Positions 59,779-64,000 of a stretch of 64,000 nt of DNA are shown one piece after another. Origin of the DNA: Acidithiobacillus caldus ATCC 51756 (GTDB taxonomy: Bacteria > Pseudomonadota > Gammaproteobacteria > Acidithiobacillales > Acidithiobacillaceae). A program made the position numbers and the translations under genes. The stretch is taken from NCBI RefSeq assembly GCF_000175575.2, contig NZ_CP005986.1, positions 1,932,615 to 1,996,614 on the forward strand, in the 5' to 3' direction. Numbering within the stretch: the stretch's first letter is position 1; the number at the start of each line of letters is the position of its first letter. Below the pieces are notes generated by a model. It made no database searches and had not been told where the DNA came from. It saw nothing but the letters and a program-made list of their open reading frames with translations.

Positions 59779-61842
59779 CTACCCCACGTCGCCGTAGGCG
59801 ACGGAGCTGCCGAGCCAGCGCCGTATCAGGACACCTGCTGCCTCGGGCTGCGTGCGCAGCAGATTCTCGCCCAAATCCGGAACAATCTCCAGTAGTGCCT
59901 CATCCCGCAACGGGTCGGCAACACGCAGGGCGCGTTCGCCGCTCTGTCGCACCCCCAGCAACTCTCCCGGACCGCGCATCTCCAGGTCCTTGCGGGCGAT
60001 GAAGAAACCATCGTGACTGGAACGAATCACCTGCAGACGTTGCCGCGCTCGCGCCGATAACGGTGGCCGATAGAGCAATATGCAGGCGCTCTGCGTCGCG
60101 CCCCGCCCCACCCGTCCGCGCAATTGATGCAACTGGGAAAGGCCAAGGCGTTCGGCGTGTTCGATGATCATGAGGCTCGCCGCCGGTACGTCCACCCCCA
60201 CTTCGATCACCGTGGTAGCCACCAGGATCTGGGTAGCGCCGCCGACGAAATCGCGCATCCGCCGCTGCTTTTCTTCGGCGGGGAGGCGCCCGTGCACCAA
60301 ACCGATGCGAACCTCGGGCAAAGCGCGACACAGTTCGGTGTAGCTGTCTTCCGCTGCCTGCAGTTCCAGTAGTTCGGAATTTTCGATGAGCTGGCAGACC
60401 CAATAGATCTGGCGGCCCTCCGCGAGGACGTTGCGCATGCGCGCGATCAGCTCGTCCCGCCGGGTGTCGGGCAGGACCACCGTCGCCACGGGTTGACGCC
60501 CCGGGGGGAGGGAATCGATGACGGAAAGATCGAGGTCGGCGTGCAGGGTCATGGCCAGGGTGCGCGGGATGGGGGTCGCCGTGAGGATGAGCAGGTGGGG
60601 CATGGATCCCTTGGCCATGAGCCGCCGTCTCTGTTCGACGCCAAATCGGTGCTGCTCATCGATGATGACCAGACCAAGGCGAGCGTAGTCCACCCCTTCC
60701 TGGAACAGGGCCTGGGTACCGCAGACGATGGCAAGCTCGCCGTCGGCCAAGGCCCGGAGCAAGGGTCGTCGCTCCTTGGCGGAGCAACTCCCGAGGAGCA
60801 ATCCTGCGCGCAGTCCGAGATTCTGCAGCCAGTCCTCCAAGCGCTGATGCAACTGACGCGCGAGAATCTCCGTGGGCGCCATCAAGGCAACCTGATAGCC
60901 TGCCTCTACCGCCTGCAACAGTGCCGCCACGGCCACGAGGGTCTTGCCCGAGCCCACATCCCCTTGCACCAGGCGGCGCATGGGTGCGGTGGCACCCAAA
61001 TCCGCTCGGATCTCGGCGATGACCCGCAGCTGCGCCGCCGTCGGCACGAAAGGTAAGGTCTGGCGCAGACGTTCCCAGTATGCACCGGGCGCTGCGAGGA
61101 CCGGTGCGGGAAGGCATCGCCGCAAACGACGCTCCTCGCGCAGGGCCAGATAGTGCGCCAAAAGCTCATCCAAAGCGAGACGTTGGCGGGCCGGATCCGC
61201 ATCGCCGGGCACCGCATCGGCACTGCGATGCAGCCGGTACAGACTCGCCTTGAGACTGGGCCAGCCGGCCGGAAGGAGGTGTAGGAGGGGATCCAGCAGC
61301 TCGTCCGACAACGCCAATGCTGCGTCGGTCCAGGCGCGCCAGTGCGCCTGGGTGATACCCGCCACGCTGGGATAGAAGGGCGTGAGCCGATCGGGCAGGC
61401 AAAAGTCCGGGGTGTCCGCCAGCTGCCACTCGGGGTGCACCATCTCCAGCCCGTTGCCACCGACGCGTACTTCCCCAAAACACCACAGACGTCGGCCGGG
61501 GCGCCACTGACTGCGCATGACCCCCACCCAGTGAAAGAAACGCAGTTGCAAAACGGCGCCCCGATCGTCGCCGAGGACTACGCACCATTGGGGTCGACGA
61601 CCAGGCTGTGGCCGGATGTCCAGAATCTCGCCGAGCACCGCCGCCTCTTGACCCGCTTGCAGCCTGCCCATGGCATGAAGCTGCCGGCGATCCTGATAGC
61701 GGCTGGGAAGGTGAAAGAGGAGATCCTCGACGCGGACGATGCCCAAGGGCGCTAGGCGCGCCGCCATGGTTGGGCCGATCCCGCGCAGCGCGGTTACCGG
61801 GCTATCCAGCGAGACGCGAGGGGAAGCCGGGCGGGTTGGCAC
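59779..61842 (-). CDS. recG: ATP-dependent DNA helicase RecG
   Basis: 687 residues. OB/wedge domain in the first 200 (ALRGIGPTMAARLAPLGI), helicase motifs: I GDVGSGKTLVAVAALL, Ia APTEILARQ, II VIIDEQHRFG (DEQH), III TATPIPRTLAM, IV VHGRLPAEEKQ, V VATTVIEVGVDVP, VI QLRGRVGRG. Remodels stalled forks and Holliday junctions. Start 5 bp before the small downstream gene in the operon. Confidence 0.96.
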   Translation of the reverse strand: MPTRPASPRVSLDSPVTALRGIGPTMAARLAPLGIVRVEDLLFHLPSRYQDRRQLHAMGRLQAGQEAAVLGEILDIRPQPGRRPQWCVVLGDDRGAVLQLRFFHWVGVMRSQWRPGRRLWCFGEVRVGGNGLEMVHPEWQLADTPDFCLPDRLTPFYPSVAGITQAHWRAWTDAALALSDELLDPLLHLLPAGWPSLKASLYRLHRSADAVPGDADPARQRLALDELLAHYLALREERRLRRCLPAPVLAAPGAYWERLRQTLPFVPTAAQLRVIAEIRADLGATAPMRRLVQGDVGSGKTLVAVAALLQAVEAGYQVALMAPTEILARQLHQRLEDWLQNLGLRAGLLLGSCSAKERRPLLRALADGELAIVCGTQALFQEGVDYARLGLVIIDEQHRFGVEQRRRLMAKGSMPHLLILTATPIPRTLAMTLHADLDLSVIDSLPPGRQPVATVVLPDTRRDELIARMRNVLAEGRQIYWVCQLIENSELLELQAAEDSYTELCRALPEVRIGLVHGRLPAEEKQRRMRDFVGGATQILVATTVIEVGVDVPAASLMIIEHAERLGLSQLHQLRGRVGRGATQSACILLYRPPLSARARQRLQVIRSSHDGFFIARKDLEMRGPGELLGVRQSGERALRVADPLRDEALLEIVPDLGENLLRTQPEAAGVLIRRWLGSSVAYGDVG

Positions 61843-61847
61843 GGAAT

Positions 61848-62066
61848 TCAGGAGGTAGCGGGCGAACCCGAGCCGGCATCCAGCTCGCGCAGGAGTTCCT
61901 GCAGATCGAGGTCGTGCATGGCCGCCATCCCGGCCAAGGTCTCGCGCTCAGCGATGAAACACTCGTCGCAATGGATACCGCGCCGAGCGAGCAGCTGGCG
62001 CAGTTCGGGATAGTCCTGCAGAAGCTCGCCGATGGGCCGATGCAGTTGGGCAGGTTCCAGGATCAT
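61848..62066 (-). CDS. DUF1858-like protein
   Basis: 72 residues. PIGELLQDYPELRQLLARRGIHCDECFIAERETLAGMAAMHDLDLQELLREL follows the DUF1858 plan (ell..yPel..vl...Gi.C..C....ETL...A...gid...ll), shown here as patches. The two Cys (HCDEC) may bind metal. Start overlaps the ridA stop (ATGA). Function unknown. Confidence 0.75.
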   Translation of the reverse strand: MILEPAQLHRPIGELLQDYPELRQLLARRGIHCDECFIAERETLAGMAAMHDLDLQELLRELDAGSGSPATS

Positions 62067-62455
62067 CCGGCACTCGACAGGGCCACGATACCGTCGATCT
62101 CCACCTGCGCTCCACGCGGCAGGGCCGCCACCTGAATCACTGCCCGCGCCGGGTACGGTGGCGAGAAGACCGCTTCCATGGCCTGATTGATTTCCGCGAA
62201 ATGGGCGAGATCCGTCAGATAGACCTGCAACTTGACGGCCGCCTGCAGCTCGGTACCAGCTGCCTCACAGACCGCCTGCAGATTATCCAATACCCGCCGT
62301 ATCTGGAGCCCGATATCGCCCTCCACCAGCTTGCCCGTCGCCGGATCCAGGGGAATCTGCCCAGACAGATAGAGCAGATCCCCGTGGATCATGGCCTGGC
62401 TGTAGGCACCGATGGCCTGGGGTGCCTGTTTGGTGGTGATGGCTTGTGCTTTCAT
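62063..62455 (-). CDS. ridA: RidA-family enamine/imine deaminase
   Basis: 130 residues, family length. PQAIGAYSQAMIHGDLLYLSGQIPLDPATGKL, IRRVLDNLQAVCEAAG, VKLQVYLTDLAHFAEINQAMEAVF and PARAVIQVAALPRGAQVEIDGIV, with the conserved Arg in PARxxxxVxxLP. Hydrolyses reactive enamines such as 2-aminoacrylate. Lies between spoT and recG, a common arrangement in proteobacteria. Confidence 0.94.
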   Translation of the reverse strand: MKAQAITTKQAPQAIGAYSQAMIHGDLLYLSGQIPLDPATGKLVEGDIGLQIRRVLDNLQAVCEAAGTELQAAVKLQVYLTDLAHFAEINQAMEAVFSPPYPARAVIQVAALPRGAQVEIDGIVALSSAG

Positions 62456-62528
62456 GGGACGATCTTCCTCGGTTGCTCTTGGTGGATTCCGGCGTGGGCA
62501 GAGGCCCTGGGCTTAGGCTCCGCGCCCT

Positions 62529-64000
62529 TCATCCTTTGACGCGCTGTACCCGCGATATGCTGGGCAGGGTGCGGAGATTGCGCTCCACCCGGGCTAGATG
62601 GGTGCGGTCGTGGACCAGGATGGTAAAGGTGATCCCGGTGTAGAGTCCATCCTGGGGCTCGATATCCACCCGATCGATGTTGGCGTCGGCATCGGCGATG
62701 TGGGTAGCGATTCGCGCCAGAACCCCGCGACCGCTCTCTGCCACCACGCGGATGGTGACGGGAAATTCTCCCTGGACCTTGGGATCCCACTGCACGTCCA
62801 CCCAGCGATCGCGGCGCTTGCGCCACTCGCGAATGTTGTGGCAGTCGTGGGTGTGCACCACGATGCCCTTGCCCGCGGTGATGAAACCCAAGATGGGGTC
62901 GCCGGGGATGGGTCGGCAACAACGGGCCAGGGTGACGGGAAGACCCTCGGTGCCGCGGATGAGCAGGGGCTCCCGCACCGCGCCACTGGAGACGCGCCCC
63001 GGCAGCAGCTGACTGACCGCCTGCCCAAGGCGTCGGGCCGTCTGCTTGAGGCGACCCTGGTCTTCCACCGGCAGGAGCTTGTGGGCGAGTACCAGAGGGA
63101 AGATCTCGCCCATACCCACGGCTGCCAGGAGTTCACCCTCCGAGCCCTTGCCAAAGGCCTTGGGCATATCCCGAAGGGCCCCATCGCCCAGATCCGCGAG
63201 GCTGCTACCGAGGCCCTGCAGGGCTTTGTCCAGGAGATTACGGCCAAGCATCTCTGCCTCGTCCTGCTGGATGGTCTTGAGGTGGGCGCGGATACTCGTA
63301 CGCGCCTTGGCCGTGACCACCACATCGAGCCAGCCCGGTTGCGGCCGTGCCGATGCGGCGGTGATGATCTCGACCTTGTCGCCGTTGTTGAGCAGCGTAC
63401 GCAGGGGCGCGAACATATCGTTGATGCGCGCCGCCACCGCCCGATTGCCCACATCCGTGTGCACGGCGTACGCGAAATCCACCGCCGTGGCCCCCCGCGG
63501 CAGGCTGAGAATCTTGCCCTTGGGCGTAAAAACATAAACCTCGTCGGGGAAAAGATCGAGCTTGATGTTCTCCAGGAACTCCTGCGAATCTCCCCCTTGC
63601 GCCTGTAGCTCTAGCAGACGCTGAAGCCAGGCCCGCGCCTGGGCTTCGGCGTGGGCATTCTGGGCGCCGCTCTTGTAGAGCCAATGTGCTGCCACTCCCG
63701 CCTCCGCCACCCGGTGCATATCCTCGGTGCGTATCTGAATTTCCACCGGATGACCAAAGGGGCCCAGCAACACCGTGTGCAGGGACTGGTAACCATTGGA
63801 TTTGGGGATGGCGATGTAATCCTTGAAACGTCCCGGCAGCGGCCTAAAGAGGCTGTGGACGATGCCGAGTACGCGGTAGCAGGTGTCCACATCCTTGACG
63901 ATGATCCGAAAGGCATGCAAGTCGTGGATGGCACTGAAGGGCAGCCCTTTGGCCTGCATCTTTCGGTAGATGCTGTAGACGTGTTTCTCGCGGCCGCTGA
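62529..64000 (-). CDS. spoT: RelA/SpoT-family (p)ppGpp synthetase/hydrolase, 5' part cut by window edge
   Basis: 490 codons seen; the frame is open to the right edge, where GREKHVYSIYRKM marks the synthetase start. Synthetase: LHAFRIIVKDVDTCYRVLGIVHS, RFKDYIAIPKSNGYQSLHT. TGS domain: VYVFTPKGKILSLPRGATAVDFAYAVHTDVGNRAVAARIN. RIS/zinc-finger region with GLPVTLARCCRPIPGDPILGF, and ACT domain (VTIRVVAESGRGVLARIATHIADADANID). Whether hydrolase residues are present cannot be seen; the genomic context (ridA, recG after it) is that of spoT. Confidence 0.93.
   Translation of the reverse strand, partial: SGREKHVYSIYRKMQAKGLPFSAIHDLHAFRIIVKDVDTCYRVLGIVHSLFRPLPGRFKDYIAIPKSNGYQSLHTVLLGPFGHPVEIQIRTEDMHRVAEAGVAAHWLYKSGAQNAHAEAQARAWLQRLLELQAQGGDSQEFLENIKLDLFPDEVYVFTPKGKILSLPRGATAVDFAYAVHTDVGNRAVAARINDMFAPLRTLLNNGDKVEIITAASARPQPGWLDVVVTAKARTSIRAHLKTIQQDEAEMLGRNLLDKALQGLGSSLADLGDGALRDMPKAFGKGSEGELLAAVGMGEIFPLVLAHKLLPVEDQGRLKQTARRLGQAVSQLLPGRVSSGAVREPLLIRGTEGLPVTLARCCRPIPGDPILGFITAGKGIVVHTHDCHNIREWRKRRDRWVDVQWDPKVQGEFPVTIRVVAESGRGVLARIATHIADADANIDRVDIEPQDGLYTGITFTILVHDRTHLARVERNLRTLPSISRVQRVKG

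Noticed and set aside
62598-63608. 336-codon plus-strand frame
   Set aside because: Antisense to spoT; GC-rich DNA lacks stops by chance.
1-64000. CRISPR arrays, riboswitches, rRNA genes
   Set aside because: No regularly spaced 24-40 bp repeats, no recognisable riboswitch core and no rRNA sequence seen on either strand.

Overview
This window looks like chromosome from an extremely acidophilic, flagellated gammaproteobacterium-related organism, most like Acidithiobacillus (A. caldus/A. thiooxidans type). That is an inference: exported flagellar proteins are almost free of Lys and Arg, core genes are GC-rich, and flagellar genes are controlled by sigma-54 and sigma-28. No database search was possible.

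Layout. (1) 1-30570: a large flagellar and chemotaxis-free motility cluster. Going along the plus strand it holds fliI(partial)/fliH(-), flgA-flgN-flgM(+), the fliE-F-G-K-M-N-P-Q-fliA operon(-), fliD-fliS(-), fliC(-), a four-module methyltransferase/glycosyltransferase, a TIGR03032/DUF4915-like propeller protein and a PilZ protein (-), then flgB-C-D-E-F-G-H-I-J-orf-K-L(-) and a sigma-54 enhancer-binding regulator. Four sites with the GG-N10-GC sigma-54 layout sit before flgA, fliH, fliE and flgB. A sigma-28-like site sits before fliC. fliO, fliR, flhAB, fliJ, fliL and motAB are not in the window. (2) 30571-31189: AT-rich, with one weak ORF. (3) 31190-32541: an IS256-family insertion sequence. 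(4) 32542-50631: a lambda-like integrated element with its int gene ending 13 bp from a tRNA-Asn gene. (5) 50632-64000: GC-rich core genes (tRNA-Asn, PhnP-like MBL hydrolase, tatD, rlmB, two AI-2E-type permeases, a PHP phosphoesterase, hemG, L,D-transpeptidase, recG, ridA, spoT/relA).

The integrated element is the most interesting part. It has the lambda early-region plan in full: a CI-like repressor and a Cro-like repressor face away from each other across three 14-bp operators spaced exactly 24 bp centre to centre. Two more operators at the same spacing lie behind cI over a second promoter with the same geometry (PL-like). The PL-like side leads to membrane and hypothetical genes, then bet/RecT, a YqaJ exonuclease, an excisionase-like protein and a tyrosine integrase. 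The PR-like side leads to cro, cII-like, a ParB-adenine methyltransferase fusion, an O-like protein whose gene contains 11-bp iterons next to an AT-rich tract (a likely replication origin), a P-like protein, RusA, a protein with a sigma-region-2-like N-terminus in the position of lambda Q, a D12 adenine methylase and a large ArdC/zincin protein. No terminase, capsid, tail or lysis gene is seen. The PR side ends 10 bp from the IS256 element, so either the structural half was lost by an IS-linked deletion or this is a capsid-less satellite/plasmid-like element.

In the flagellar cluster the notable points are charge-depleted exported proteins, a very short FlgD without any basic residue, missing fliO, convergent overlapping fliA/flgM, an uncharacterised small secreted protein translationally coupled to flgJ, and a probable filament-glycosylation module co-linear with flgKL.
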